DNA from: JAFAXD01 sp963833605 | GTDB lineage: Bacteria > Pseudomonadota > Alphaproteobacteria > Rhizobiales > Xanthobacteraceae | Direction: 5' to 3' | Assembly: GCA_963833605.1 (NCBI GenBank) | Contig: CAWHYZ010000015.1 | Span: 186,001-250,000, forward strand | Length of the DNA: 64,000 nt | Notes under the pieces: generated by a model | Seen by the model: only the letters and a program-made list of their open reading frames with translations | Told to the model about the DNA's origin: nothing | The model's database searches: none | Made by a program: the position numbers and the translations under genes | In this document: piece after piece, positions 8,863-17,608 of the stretch | How the letters are laid out: the number at the start of each line of letters is the position of its first letter | How positions within the stretch are numbered: the first letter of the stretch is position 1

Positions 8863-10023
8863 ATGACGAACGGACGACGCATCATGATGCCCGCGGTCGC
8901 GGCAGCGGTGCTCGCGCTCGCACCTGGCGCTGCGCAAGCCCAGTCCGAATTCAAGGTCGGCTTTGTGCTCTCGCAGATCGGGCCGCTCGCCGAGCTGGCC
9001 AAGACCTTTCTGGACGGCGCCGAAGTCGGCGTCATCATGGTCAACGAAGCCGGCGGCATCGGTGGTCTCAAGGCGCGGCTGATCGCATGCGACACCCAGG
9101 GTCAGGAGCCGCAGGCGGTGATCTGCGCCAAGAAGCTGATCAACGACGATAAGGTGAACCTGATCATCGGCGCCACCGGCACCCCGCCGACCATGGCGTT
9201 GATCCCCACGGTGGAGCAATCCGGTGTCCCGTTGTTCGGCATGGGCGCCGGCCGGGTGATCTGGGAACCGGTGAAAAAGTGGGTCTTCAAGTCATTCCCC
9301 TCCAATGACGATCAGATTCCGGCCGAGCTCAACTACGCCAAGGCCAAGGGCTGGAAGCGCATCGCGCTTCTGACCGACAACACGTCGTTCGGCAAGGACA
9401 CGGCCGAAATGACCCGCGAGGTGGCCAAGAAGACCAGTCTCGATCTCGTCGCCGAAGAATTCTACTCCCCTTCGGACACCGACGTGACGGCGCAGGTCAC
9501 CCGCGTGCGCGCCGCCAATCCGGACCTCATCCTCAATCTCGCGGGCGGCATTCCCACCGGAATCCTGGTGGCGAAGAAATCGTTGCAGCTCGGCATGAAG
9601 ACCCCGTTGATGCAGGGCGCGAATTTCGTGATCGAAAGCTATCCGCCGATGGTTCCGCAGGTGATCGATCAGTCCTACTTCGCCGGCTCCAAGATGATGG
9701 TCGACCTGCCGCCGAGCGACCCGCTGTACGCAAACATCACGGCGTTCCGCAAGAAGTACGCGGAATTGCGTGGGTCGTCGGCCAAACCCAATGGCAACAC
9801 CATCACGGTTCCGGACATTCTGCTGCTGATCCAGAAGGTCACCCAAGGGATGGGGGCCAAGGTGCTGGACCCGGAAGCGTTGCGCTCGGCGATCGAGAAT
9901 GCCAAGGACATCCCCGGCCTGCAGGGCATCTGGAACCTGTCGCCGACCAATCACGGCAATTCGTTTGCCGCCGGCACCGTGGTCCTCACCAACTCCAACG
10001 GCACCTGGAAGCTCGCGCAATAA
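8863..10023 (+). CDS. LIV-type ABC transporter substrate-binding protein
   Basis: 386 residues with a Sec signal peptide (basic MTNGRR, hydrophobic core, cleavage after AQA near residue 26). The mature protein begins FKVGFVLSQIGPLAEL. A pair of cysteines (IACDTQ...AVICAKKL) matches the disulfide loop of Peripla_BP_6 proteins. GAGGAAGAGC-type purine-rich sequence precedes the ATG. It is the first gene of the second LIV operon and is separated from the permease gene by a large palindromic repeat. Confidence 0.93.
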   Translation: MTNGRRIMMPAVAAAVLALAPGAAQAQSEFKVGFVLSQIGPLAELAKTFLDGAEVGVIMVNEAGGIGGLKARLIACDTQGQEPQAVICAKKLINDDKVNLIIGATGTPPTMALIPTVEQSGVPLFGMGAGRVIWEPVKKWVFKSFPSNDDQIPAELNYAKAKGWKRIALLTDNTSFGKDTAEMTREVAKKTSLDLVAEEFYSPSDTDVTAQVTRVRAANPDLILNLAGGIPTGILVAKKSLQLGMKTPLMQGANFVIESYPPMVPQVIDQSYFAGSKMMVDLPPSDPLYANITAFRKKYAELRGSSAKPNGNTITVPDILLLIQKVTQGMGAKVLDPEALRSAIENAKDIPGLQGIWNLSPTNHGNSFAAGTVVLTNSNGTWKLAQ

Positions 10024-10051
10024 CCGCGCGCCATGGCACGGCGCGGCCTCC

Positions 10052-10226
10052 ACCTCTCCCCGCTTGCGGGGAGAGAGCCTGCCCTCGGGCCACGACCCGA
10101 TGGTCGACTTCCGAGCGAAGCGAGAAAGTCGGGTGAGGGGGACTCTCTTTACCCTCCGACTCGTGGTGATGCCCCCTCACCCGGATCGCTGCGCGATCCG
10201 ACCTCTCCCCGCAAGCGGGGAGAGGT
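10052..10226. repeat. Palindromic intergenic repeat, family A (CTCTCCCCGC type)
   Basis: A large composite palindrome. Both ends carry CCTCTCCCCGC[TT or AA]GCGGGGAGAGG-type hairpins. Inside are GAGCGAAGCGAGAAAGTCGG, GGTGAGGGGG, and the inverted CCCCCTCACCCGGATCGC. Other copies are at 32459-32482, 50717-50771 and 54446-54636. It sits between a binding-protein gene and its permease, where it may cut read-through. Confidence 0.85.
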
Positions 10227-10291
10227 GACCACGCTGCAACGCTTCGGTGCTATTGCACTGTTGTTGACATGGCGGCGGTGAGTCGATCCCG

Positions 10292-12223
10292 ATGGACTTT
10301 TCAAGCCTCGCGCAGACCGCCTTCGCCGGCATCTCGAACGGCGCGCTCTACGCGTTTCTCGGGCTGGGCTTCAGTCTGGTGATTCGCTCGACCGGGCTGA
10401 TCAACTTCGCGCAGGGCGATCTGATGATGCTGGGCGGCATGCTGACCGGTGCGCTGTGCCAGGCCGGCCTCCCGGTCGCGGCTAGCGCGCCGCTTGCGAT
10501 CGTGGCCACGACCTTGCTCAGCGCCGCGTTCTATTGGTTTGCGATCCGTCCGGCCGCCGGGGCAACGATGGCACAGGTCGTCCTGCTCACCATCGGCTTC
10601 GCGATCTGCATGCGCGGCGCCGTCACCATGGTGTGGGGCTCCTATCCGATCATGGTGCCCTCGTTCAGCGGGGACGCTCCCTTCAACCTTGCGGGCGTCA
10701 GTATCCTGCCGCAGGAGGTCTGGCTGATCGGCATCCTGGTCGTGATCACACTCGCAACTGGCTACTTCTTTCGTCACACCGTCATGGGTCTTGCGCTGCG
10801 GGCGGGCGCCACGAACCCGCTCGGCGCAAGCTTCGTGGGCATCGATCCGCGCATCCTCGGCCTCCTGGCATTTGCGGCGTCCGGCTTCCTGGGCGCCGTC
10901 GCCGGCGCGGTCTGGAGCCCGATCTCCTTTGCGCAAGTCGATGTCGGACTTGGCGTGGCCCTCAAGGGTTTCACAGCCGCGATCCTGGGCGGCCTGCACA
11001 GCAACTATGGGCCGATCCTCGGCGGCATCGTGCTGGCGCTGATCGAAGCGTTTTCGGCCGGCTACATCTCGTCCGCCTACATGGACTCGATCACGTTCGG
11101 ATTGATGCTGCTGGTGCTGGTACTGCGCCCGCAGGGCCTGCTGGGCAGCGCGCTGTCCTTGACCAAGGAGGAACGCCCGGAGGAAGTGCTCTCGACCACG
11201 GCGCGCCCGACCGGATTCACCATCCGCGATGCCGCCATGGTCGCCATCATCGTCGTGGTGCTCGCCGGCCTCGGCCTGGTGATGGGCGGAACCTGGCTCA
11301 CCAGTGGAATCTTCGCCGGCATCATGGCGATCGTGGTGATGGGGCTCGTGCTGCTGACCGGCTATGGCGGCCAACTCTCGCTCGGGCAAGGCGCGTTCAT
11401 GATGATCGGCGCCTACGCAACCGGCTATCTGACCGTGAAACTGAACTGGCCGAGCTATGCGGCAATGCTGCTCGGTGTCGTGCTGGCAGCGAGCGTTGCC
11501 TACGTGCTGGGTCAGCTGATCTTCGTGTTGCGCGGACTCTACATGTCGATGGCAAGCTTCGGCCTGCTGATGATCTCGCTCACCTTCGCACGCGAGTGGA
11601 CCGACATCACCGGCGGGCCGTCGGGGCTGCCGGGCATCAGCCCGCTCGCCATCGGCGGCTTCAAGTTCGCATCGGATCGCGCCAATTATTTTCTGATCAT
11701 GGCGTTCTCGCTCGCCGCGTTGCTGTTCTGCCTGAGCATCGCGCGCTCGCGGCTCGGGCGCGCGCTGCTCGCAATCCGCTCCAACGAGCCGGCGGCGCGT
11801 GCCTGCGGCGTCGACGTGACCAAACACAAGCTGCGGGTGTTCGCGGTCAGTGCGGCGCTGGCGAGCATCGCCGGCAGCCTCTACGGGCACTACCTCGGCT
11901 TCGTCAATCCGCAGCCGTTCGGAATCGACGCCACCATCGCGCAATTGACCGCGCTCACCGCTGGCGGCTTTCTGTCGCTTTCGGGCGCTTATGTTGGATC
12001 AGCCATCGTCATTGCCCTCCCGCTCCTGATCACCAAGATCGCCGGAACGACCTCGAGCCAGTTCAGCGCAGGCGTTCAGTACGTGGCCTTCGGCGTGCTG
12101 CTGATCGGCGTCGTCCATGCACAGACCAATGGTCGCATCGCAAGGGCGTCGGCACTGCTGCGCAGTCTCGGGCGGCCGAGCTCGGCCGCATCGGCGGCCG
12201 TGGCCGAGAAGGAGCGGTCATGA
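10292..12223 (+). CDS. Fused LIV-type ABC permease (LivH-LivM in one chain)
   Basis: 643 residues. The N-terminal half (about 1-290) is LivH-like, with the motif FLGLGFSLVIRSTGLINFAQ and the ending LRPQGLLGSA. After a roughly 30-residue linker, the second half (about 315-610) is LivM-like, with LLTGYGGQLSLGQGAF and an AVSAALASIAGSLYGHY coupling region. The fusion supplies both transmembrane subunits. Its stop overlaps the ATG of livG. Confidence 0.93.
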   Translation: MDFSSLAQTAFAGISNGALYAFLGLGFSLVIRSTGLINFAQGDLMMLGGMLTGALCQAGLPVAASAPLAIVATTLLSAAFYWFAIRPAAGATMAQVVLLTIGFAICMRGAVTMVWGSYPIMVPSFSGDAPFNLAGVSILPQEVWLIGILVVITLATGYFFRHTVMGLALRAGATNPLGASFVGIDPRILGLLAFAASGFLGAVAGAVWSPISFAQVDVGLGVALKGFTAAILGGLHSNYGPILGGIVLALIEAFSAGYISSAYMDSITFGLMLLVLVLRPQGLLGSALSLTKEERPEEVLSTTARPTGFTIRDAAMVAIIVVVLAGLGLVMGGTWLTSGIFAGIMAIVVMGLVLLTGYGGQLSLGQGAFMMIGAYATGYLTVKLNWPSYAAMLLGVVLAASVAYVLGQLIFVLRGLYMSMASFGLLMISLTFAREWTDITGGPSGLPGISPLAIGGFKFASDRANYFLIMAFSLAALLFCLSIARSRLGRALLAIRSNEPAARACGVDVTKHKLRVFAVSAALASIAGSLYGHYLGFVNPQPFGIDATIAQLTALTAGGFLSLSGAYVGSAIVIALPLLITKIAGTTSSQFSAGVQYVAFGVLLIGVVHAQTNGRIARASALLRSLGRPSSAASAAVAEKERS

Positions 12224-12999
12224 GCGAGCCGCGCCGACAGGGGGCCATGCTCGAGGTCAACGGGCTGTCCGTCCATTTCGGTGGGCTGCGTGCCGTCGAC
12301 AACGTGGATTTCAAAGTCGAGGAGCGGGAAATTCTCGGCTTGGTCGGCCCCAACGGCGCCGGCAAGACTACGATCTTCAACACCATCTTCGGCATGCTCA
12401 AACCGGCTGGTGGAACCATCGTGTTGCGCGGTTCGGATATCACGGGGTTGCCGTCGGAGCGCATCAACGCGCTCGGCGTCGCGCGAACGTTCCAGAACGT
12501 ACGGCCGTTTGCCGAGCTGTCGGTGCGCGAGAACATCATGATGGGCGCCTACGGGGCCGGGTTCTGCGGCGTGCTCGCATCGGCGCTGCGCCTGCCGCGC
12601 CATCGCCGGCTGGAGCTAACCGCACAAGAGCGCGCCGACTATTGGATCGGACGGCTCGGTCTGTCCGCCTACGTCGATCTGCTCACGACTGCGTTGCCGT
12701 TCGGGCTGCAACGGGTGGCCGAGGTGGCGCGCGCCATGGCGAGCGCGCCCGACCTGCTGCTGCTGGACGAGCCGGCAGCCGGGCTCAACGCCGTGGAGAA
12801 GCAGCAGCTCGCGCAAATACTGGTGACCTTGAACCAGGAAACCGGCTGCTCGCTCCTCCTCATCGACCACGACATGACCATGGTGATGGGGCTCGTGCAT
12901 CGCGTGGTCGTGATGGATTTCGGCAAGAAGATCGCAGACGGCACGCCTGCGCAGGTCGCGGCGGACCGAAAGGTGATCGAGGCCTATCTCGGGGTGTGA
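12220..12999 (+). CDS. livG: LIV-type ABC transporter ATP-binding protein (LivG)
   Basis: 259 residues starting at the ATG that overlaps the permease stop (ATGA). Walker A is GPNGAGKTT, followed by a LivG-type insert. The signature is degenerate (LPFGLQRVAEVARAM, in place of LPYGxQRRLEIARAL). Walker B is LLLLDEPAAGLN, and the C-terminus is IEAYLGV. Its stop overlaps the ATG of livF. Confidence 0.94.
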   Translation: MSEPRRQGAMLEVNGLSVHFGGLRAVDNVDFKVEEREILGLVGPNGAGKTTIFNTIFGMLKPAGGTIVLRGSDITGLPSERINALGVARTFQNVRPFAELSVRENIMMGAYGAGFCGVLASALRLPRHRRLELTAQERADYWIGRLGLSAYVDLLTTALPFGLQRVAEVARAMASAPDLLLLDEPAAGLNAVEKQQLAQILVTLNQETGCSLLLIDHDMTMVMGLVHRVVVMDFGKKIADGTPAQVAADRKVIEAYLGV

Positions 13000-13727
13000 T
13001 GCTCACGATCCAAAATCTCGAAGCCGGCTACGGCCACATCGCGGCGCTCAAAGGCGTCGACGTGACGGTCGGCGCCGGCGAGTTCGTGGCCATCCTCGGT
13101 CCCAACGGCGCCGGCAAGAGCACCCTGATGAAGGCCGTCATCGGCGTGCTGCGCCAGAGCGCCGGCGCGATCAGATTTGCCGGCCAGCGAATCGACAACC
13201 TTGCAACCGCCCAGCGCATCCGCCTCGGCATGGGCATCATTCCCGAAGGGCGCCAGCTGTTTTTCGACATGACGGTGCGCGAGAACCTGATCCTGGGCGC
13301 CTATGCGCAGCTCGGCGTTCGTATCGGGCCCGAAACCGACACCGCGCTGGATGAGGTTTTCGTACTGTTTCCGCGCCTGCGCGAGCGCCAAAATCAACTG
13401 GCGGGGAGCCTCTCCGGCGGCGAAGCCCAGATGGTGGCGGTCGGACGCGCGCTGATGTCGCGGCCCAAACTGCTCCTGTGCGACGAGCCTTCGCTCGGTT
13501 TGGCGCCGCTGTTGGTGCGCGAGCTGCTCGCCACCCTGGCACGGCTGCGCGATGCCGGTATCACCATCTTGCTCGCCGACCAGAATGCGCAGGCCGCGCT
13601 GCGCATCGCCGACCGCGCCTATATTCTCGACACCGGCCGGGTGGTCGCGTCGGGCGAAAGCGCCGCACTCGCCAACGATGATCGGCTGCGCGCGGCCTAT
13701 CTGGGAAGCGGGGTGGAGGCACACTGA
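12999..13727 (+). CDS. livF: LIV-type ABC transporter ATP-binding protein (LivF)
   Basis: 242 residues beginning MLTIQNLEAGYGHIAALKG. Walker A GPNGAGKST, signature LSGGEAQMVAVGRALM, Walker B LLLCDEPSLGLAP. It overlaps livG upstream by one base and the CoA-transferase gene downstream by one base (TGATG), showing tight translational coupling. Confidence 0.94.
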   Translation: MLTIQNLEAGYGHIAALKGVDVTVGAGEFVAILGPNGAGKSTLMKAVIGVLRQSAGAIRFAGQRIDNLATAQRIRLGMGIIPEGRQLFFDMTVRENLILGAYAQLGVRIGPETDTALDEVFVLFPRLRERQNQLAGSLSGGEAQMVAVGRALMSRPKLLLCDEPSLGLAPLLVRELLATLARLRDAGITILLADQNAQAALRIADRAYILDTGRVVASGESAALANDDRLRAAYLGSGVEAH

Positions 13728-14914
13728 TGCAGCGTCCGTTCGAAGGCATCCGCGTCATTGACGCCACCCACGTGCTGGCCGGCCCGTTCGCGACCTATCA
13801 GCTCGCGCTGCTCGGCGCCGACGTGATCAAGGTCGAGCATCCCGGCGAGCCGGACCAGAGTCGCCACACCGGCTCCGACCGCGCGCTCAGCAAGCGCCAC
13901 ATGGGTACGAGCTATCTGACGCAAGCCTCCAACAAACGCTCGCTCACGCTCGATCTCAAGCAGGCCGCCGGGCGGGACATCTTCAGGAAACTGGTCGCGG
14001 CCGCCGATGTGCTGGTGGAGAATTATCGGCCGGGCGCGCTCGACGCGCTCGGGCTCGGTTACGACGCAATGGCGGCAGCGAACCCGCGCCTGATCTACGC
14101 GTCGATGTCGGCATTCGGCCAGCGCGGCCCGCGCGCGCAGCACACCGCCTACGACTACGTGATCCAGGCGACCTCCGGCATCATGGCAATGACCGGCACG
14201 CCTGCGGTCAATCCGATCAAGTTCGGCTCGCCGGCGATTGACTACGCCACCGGCACGACCGGCGCGTTCGCGCTGGCGAGCGCCCTGTTCCAGCGCGAAC
14301 GCACCGGCCATGGCCAGCGCATCGATCTCGCCATGCTCGACGTGGCGATGATCCTGATGGGCTCGCACCTCACCGCCTATCTGCGCAACGGCGCGCATCC
14401 CAAGCCGAGCGGCAATGCCACCGACCACGCGACCGCGAGCTGCTATCAGACGGGCGCCGGCCTGGTAATGCTCGGTGCCAGCAACATGCGCCAGTACCGT
14501 CGCTTTTGGCGCGCCCTCGAGCGTCCCGATTTGATTCAGCCGAACGCCGAGGCGCGCGAGCACGCCCGCGAGCAGGAGACCGGGATCATCGCCGACATCC
14601 TGCTCAGCCGCAGCGCCGCCGAATGGGAAGAATTCTTCCAGGCACGGCACGTGCCGGCCGCGCGCGTACGCACCATGGGCGAAGCTTTGGACGACCCGCA
14701 CCTGGGGTTCCGCGGCGTGTGCCATCGCCACACCGGCGCGACCAATGTCGAGGGTGCGTTCACGGTGCCGGTCGCGGCATTCGGGTTCGCCGATGGCGGC
14801 CCGCGCGTCGACACACCGCCGCCGGGGCTCGGGCAGCATACAGGAGAGATCCTCGCCGAACTCGGCTATGACACCGCGGAGCAGGATCGGCTGCGGGCCG
14901 CGCAGGTGATTTGA
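13727..14914 (+). CDS. Family III (CaiB/BaiF-type) CoA transferase
   Basis: 395 residues. The N-terminus FEGIRVIDATHVLAGPFATYQLALLGADVIKVEHP is the family III signature. Asp143 in AYDYVIQATSG is in the position of the catalytic aspartate that forms the acyl-CoA anhydride intermediate. It moves CoA between a donor acyl-CoA and a carboxylic acid. As the last gene of the second LIV operon, it may activate the imported carboxylate. The specific acid is not predictable from sequence alone. Confidence 0.9.
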   Translation: MQRPFEGIRVIDATHVLAGPFATYQLALLGADVIKVEHPGEPDQSRHTGSDRALSKRHMGTSYLTQASNKRSLTLDLKQAAGRDIFRKLVAAADVLVENYRPGALDALGLGYDAMAAANPRLIYASMSAFGQRGPRAQHTAYDYVIQATSGIMAMTGTPAVNPIKFGSPAIDYATGTTGAFALASALFQRERTGHGQRIDLAMLDVAMILMGSHLTAYLRNGAHPKPSGNATDHATASCYQTGAGLVMLGASNMRQYRRFWRALERPDLIQPNAEAREHAREQETGIIADILLSRSAAEWEEFFQARHVPAARVRTMGEALDDPHLGFRGVCHRHTGATNVEGAFTVPVAAFGFADGGPRVDTPPPGLGQHTGEILAELGYDTAEQDRLRAAQVI

Positions 14915-14947
14915 GCAGGGCCTTTCGGTGGAAATCTTCGTCGATCG

Positions 14948-15100
14948 TCATGGATGTGAAAAAGGGCTCCATGGATGAGGGAATCGCCCCATGGATGAGG
15001 AAATGTAGCCCATGGATGAGAAATCAGGGCGGAATCCTCATCCATGAGTAAGCCATTGGTTTCATTTGATTTATTATAGATTGGTTGACCATGGATGAGG
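14948..15100. repeat. Phased CCATGGATGAG repeat in a 305-base gene-free stretch
   Basis: The gap 14915-15219 contains no credible gene. It holds a degenerate tandem repeat with unit start points at 14948 (TCATGGATG), 14969, 14989 and 15010 (CCATGGATGAG), spaced 21, 20 and 21 bases. An inverted copy CTCATCCATGAG lies near 15037 and one more direct copy is at 15089. An AT-rich patch (about 15060-15088) precedes the last copy. The function is unknown. The two-helical-turn spacing could suit protein binding. Confidence 0.8.
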
Positions 15101-15219
15101 TTTTTGGGGAGACCGGAAGTGACGCAAAAACAGGCACGACTATTTTTCGTGCTGCAGTGCGGAATGACGTGCTAAAGACCGGCACCTACGTAACCGCCCC
15201 CTCCGATTGAACACTCAGC

Positions 15220-16882
15220 ATGCTCGCCATCGAAGACCTTGTTTTCAACGCCTGGGGACGCCGCTTTTTCGACCAGGCGACCGTCAGCCTGCCGGTGGGC
15301 GCCAAGGTCGGGCTGGTCGGCCGCAATGGCGTTGGCAAGACAACCCTGCTCAAGCTGATCCAGGGGCACTACACCCCCGACCGCGGTGACATCACGCTCC
15401 CGAGGGCAGCGCGCATCGGCTCGGTCGACCAGGAGCATCCGGCTACGCCGATCAGCCTGCTCGACACCGTGCTCGCCGCCGATAACGAGCGCGCCCGGCT
15501 CAACGCTGCCCTGGAAACCGCCGAGCCCGAGCAGCTGGGCGAGCTCTACGCGCGGCTGATCGAGATCGACGCCGACGGCGCCCCGGCGCGAGCGAGCGAA
15601 ATCCTCAACGGCCTCGGTTTTTCGACCGCCGACCTGGCGCGCCCGATGGCGGAGTTCTCCGGCGGCTGGCGCATGCGGGTGGCACTGGCGGCGGCGTTGT
15701 TTTCGCGCCCGGATCTGCTGCTGCTCGACGAGCCGACGAACTACCTCGACCTCGAAGGGGCGCTCTGGCTCGAAGCGCGGCTGAAGAAATATCCGGCCAC
15801 CGCCCTGATCATCAGTCACGACCGCGAGCTCCTCAACAATTCGGTCGACGCCATCCTGCATCTGCGCGAGGGCAAGCTCGATCTCTATACCGGCGGGTTC
15901 GACGACTTCGAGCAACGGCTCGCCGAGAAGCAGCGTTTGGCGACCGCGACCCGCGCCAAACAGGACGCCGAGCGCGCGCACCTGCAGTCCTTCATCGACC
16001 GGTTCCGCGCCAAGGCCAGCAAGGCCGCGCAGGCGCAATCGCGCATCAAGCGCCTGGCCAAGCTGCCGCCGATCGCCGCCGTGGTCGAGGGGCATGTGGC
16101 GCCCTTCACCCTGCCCTCGCCGCCGCGCCCGCTGGCGCCGCCGCTGCTGCAGCTGCACGGCGCGAGCGTCGGCTATGACGGCAAGGCGGTGCTGCGCAAT
16201 CTCAACCTGCGGCTCGAACGTCGACGACCGGATCGGGCTTCTGGGGGTGAACGGCTCCGGCAAGTCCACCTTTGCCAAGATGATCGCCGGCGCGCTGCCG
16301 CTCCTGGCCGGCCGCATGCAGAATGATCCCCGCCTGCGGGTCGGCTGGTTTCACCAGCACCAGATCGAGGCGCTCGATCCCGCTGACACGCCGCTTGAGA
16401 TCATCCGCCGCCGGCGCCCGGACGACAGCGAGTCCTCGCGCCGGTCGCGGTTAGCCGGGTTCGGGCTCGGCTTTGAGAAGCAGGAGACCACCGTCGCAGA
16501 CCTGTCGGGTGGCGAGCGGGCGCGGCTCCTGCTGAACCTCATTGCCATGGAGGCTCCGCACCTCCTGATCCTTGACGAACCGACCAACCACCTCGATATC
16601 GACAGCCGGCGCGCATTGCTGGAAGCGCTCAATCATTATGAAGGGGCCGTCATCCTGGTCACCCACGACCGTGCGCTGATGGAGCTTGTCACCGACCGGC
16701 TCTGGCTTGTCGCCGACGGCCACGTGCGGCCATTCGACGGCGACATGGACGACTATGCACGCTTCGTGCTTGACCGTGCCAAGGCCGAGCCGAGCGCGCC
16801 TGGACGGGAGCCCGAGCGCATGACCGTCACGGCCCGCAAGGCGGAGCGGCGCCGCCAGAAAGAGCTCGCACGCCGGGCGTGA
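15220..16882 (+). pseudogene. ABC-F family ATPase (Uup/YheS-like), frameshifted
   Basis: ABC-F proteins are soluble tandem ATPases that act on ribosomes. Domain 1 is intact, with Walker A GRNGVGKTT, signature MAEFSGGWRMRVALA and LLLLDEPTNYLDL. It is followed by the interdomain linker with RAKASKAAQAQSRIKRL. The frame breaks near 16219. Removing the C at 16219 restores VDDRIGLLGVNGSGKSTF, then LSGGERARLLL and LLILDEPTNHLDI of domain 2 and a basic C-terminal tail. The restored length is about 553 residues. The lesion lies just before the second Walker A, so domain 2 would be lost if the shift is real. Confidence 0.85.
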
Positions 16883-16924
16883 GCGATCTGGCAGGAAAAC
16901 AGCGACCAAACAGGGAAAACCAGG

Positions 16925-17158
16925 ATGCGCGATGAACGAACCAGACGGCCCAACGACCCGCGGCTTGCGGCCGAGCGGGCATTCAAGGCGGCAACCACCA
17001 AGCCGGCCGAACCGCTCCCCCAAAAACCGGTGCTGCCGAATGCCAAGGAGCAGGTCACGCTGCGGATTGATCGCGACGTGCTCGACCACTTTCAGAAGGG
17101 CGGGCCCGGCTGGCAGGATCGCATCAACGACGCGCTGCGCAAGGCGGTCGGGTTGTAG
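16925..17158 (+). CDS. Small BrnA-antitoxin-like protein
   Basis: 77 residues. The basic N-terminal half is of low complexity. The C-terminal half (EQVTLRIDRDVLDHFQKGGPGWQDRINDALRKAV) matches the ribbon-helix-helix BrnA antitoxin pattern, including the GPGWQ-RIN element. No BrnT-type toxin gene is next to it. It may be an orphan DNA-binding protein rather than part of a toxin-antitoxin pair. It follows the ABC-F gene by 42 bases on the same strand. Confidence 0.65.
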   Translation: MRDERTRRPNDPRLAAERAFKAATTKPAEPLPQKPVLPNAKEQVTLRIDRDVLDHFQKGGPGWQDRINDALRKAVGL

Positions 17159-17220
17159 AACGCCCGCCGCCGTGTCATCGGTTCACCGACTCGAAACGTG
17201 TTGCGGGGATGGACTTCACA

Positions 17221-17472
17221 ATGGCGAATGATCCGAACGACAAACGCACGAACGTCAGCGCAAAGTCGCTGCAGGACGCGGAGGCACAGGCGATGCGAGA
17301 CAAAACTGCACGGCTGCGTGCCTTGCGCATGGCGCAGGAGGCCGCCAACCCGCCGCCCGCCGCCAAGGCCGCAACTGCTCGCCCAAGTGCGCGCGGGAAA
17401 AAGGCCGCAGCGAAGTCGGTTCCGCTGTCGGAATGGCTGAGCTCACAGGACCAACAAGGCCGTCGCAAGTAG
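17221..17472 (+). CDS. Small Ala/Lys-rich hypothetical protein
   Basis: 83 residues from the ATG at 17221, with GGGGA about 8 bases upstream. An ATG at 17209 is possible but has poor spacing. The sequence is hydrophilic and low in complexity, with an A/K-rich middle (ARPSARGKKAAAKSV) and a charged end (SEWLSSQDQQGRRK). No domain recognised. It lies 62 bases after the BrnA-like gene, probably in the same transcript. Confidence 0.45.
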   Translation: MANDPNDKRTNVSAKSLQDAEAQAMRDKTARLRALRMAQEAANPPPAAKAATARPSARGKKAAAKSVPLSEWLSSQDQQGRRK

Positions 17473-17554
17473 CCGCGCCGGCCCGCGCACGTTGCGCCTG
17501 TTTCTAGAGCGTGATGACTTATCTTCAATTCGTCATCCCGCTCTCGGTTCATTA

Positions 17555-17606
17555 GAGCATGATCTTTTTCCGAAAACCGGCGTCCACTTTTCGGGATCAT
17601 GCTCTA
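17555..17606. repeat. AGAGCATGATC inverted repeat (family E)
   Basis: A 52-base element with ends AGAGCATGATC and GATCATGCTCT and a centre containing CCGAAAACCGGCGTCCACTT. I recognise it as a common intergenic repeat of Bradyrhizobium and its relatives. It lies between convergent genes and could fold into a hairpin that stops transcription from both sides. A second, degenerate arm (TAGAGCGTGATGA) is just upstream. Confidence 0.75.
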
Positions 17607-17608
17607 GA

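Noticed and set aside
10301..11944. Minus-strand open frame of 547 codons opposite the fused LivHM permease
   Set aside because: Same mirror-frame effect; no recognisable motif.
14948..15100. CRISPR array
   Set aside because: The repeats are 11-12 bases long with 9-10 base gaps, too short for a CRISPR repeat-spacer structure, and there are no cas genes.
16925..17158. BrnT/BrnA toxin-antitoxin system
   Set aside because: Only the antitoxin-like tail is present; no BrnT-like gene of about 90 codons is upstream.
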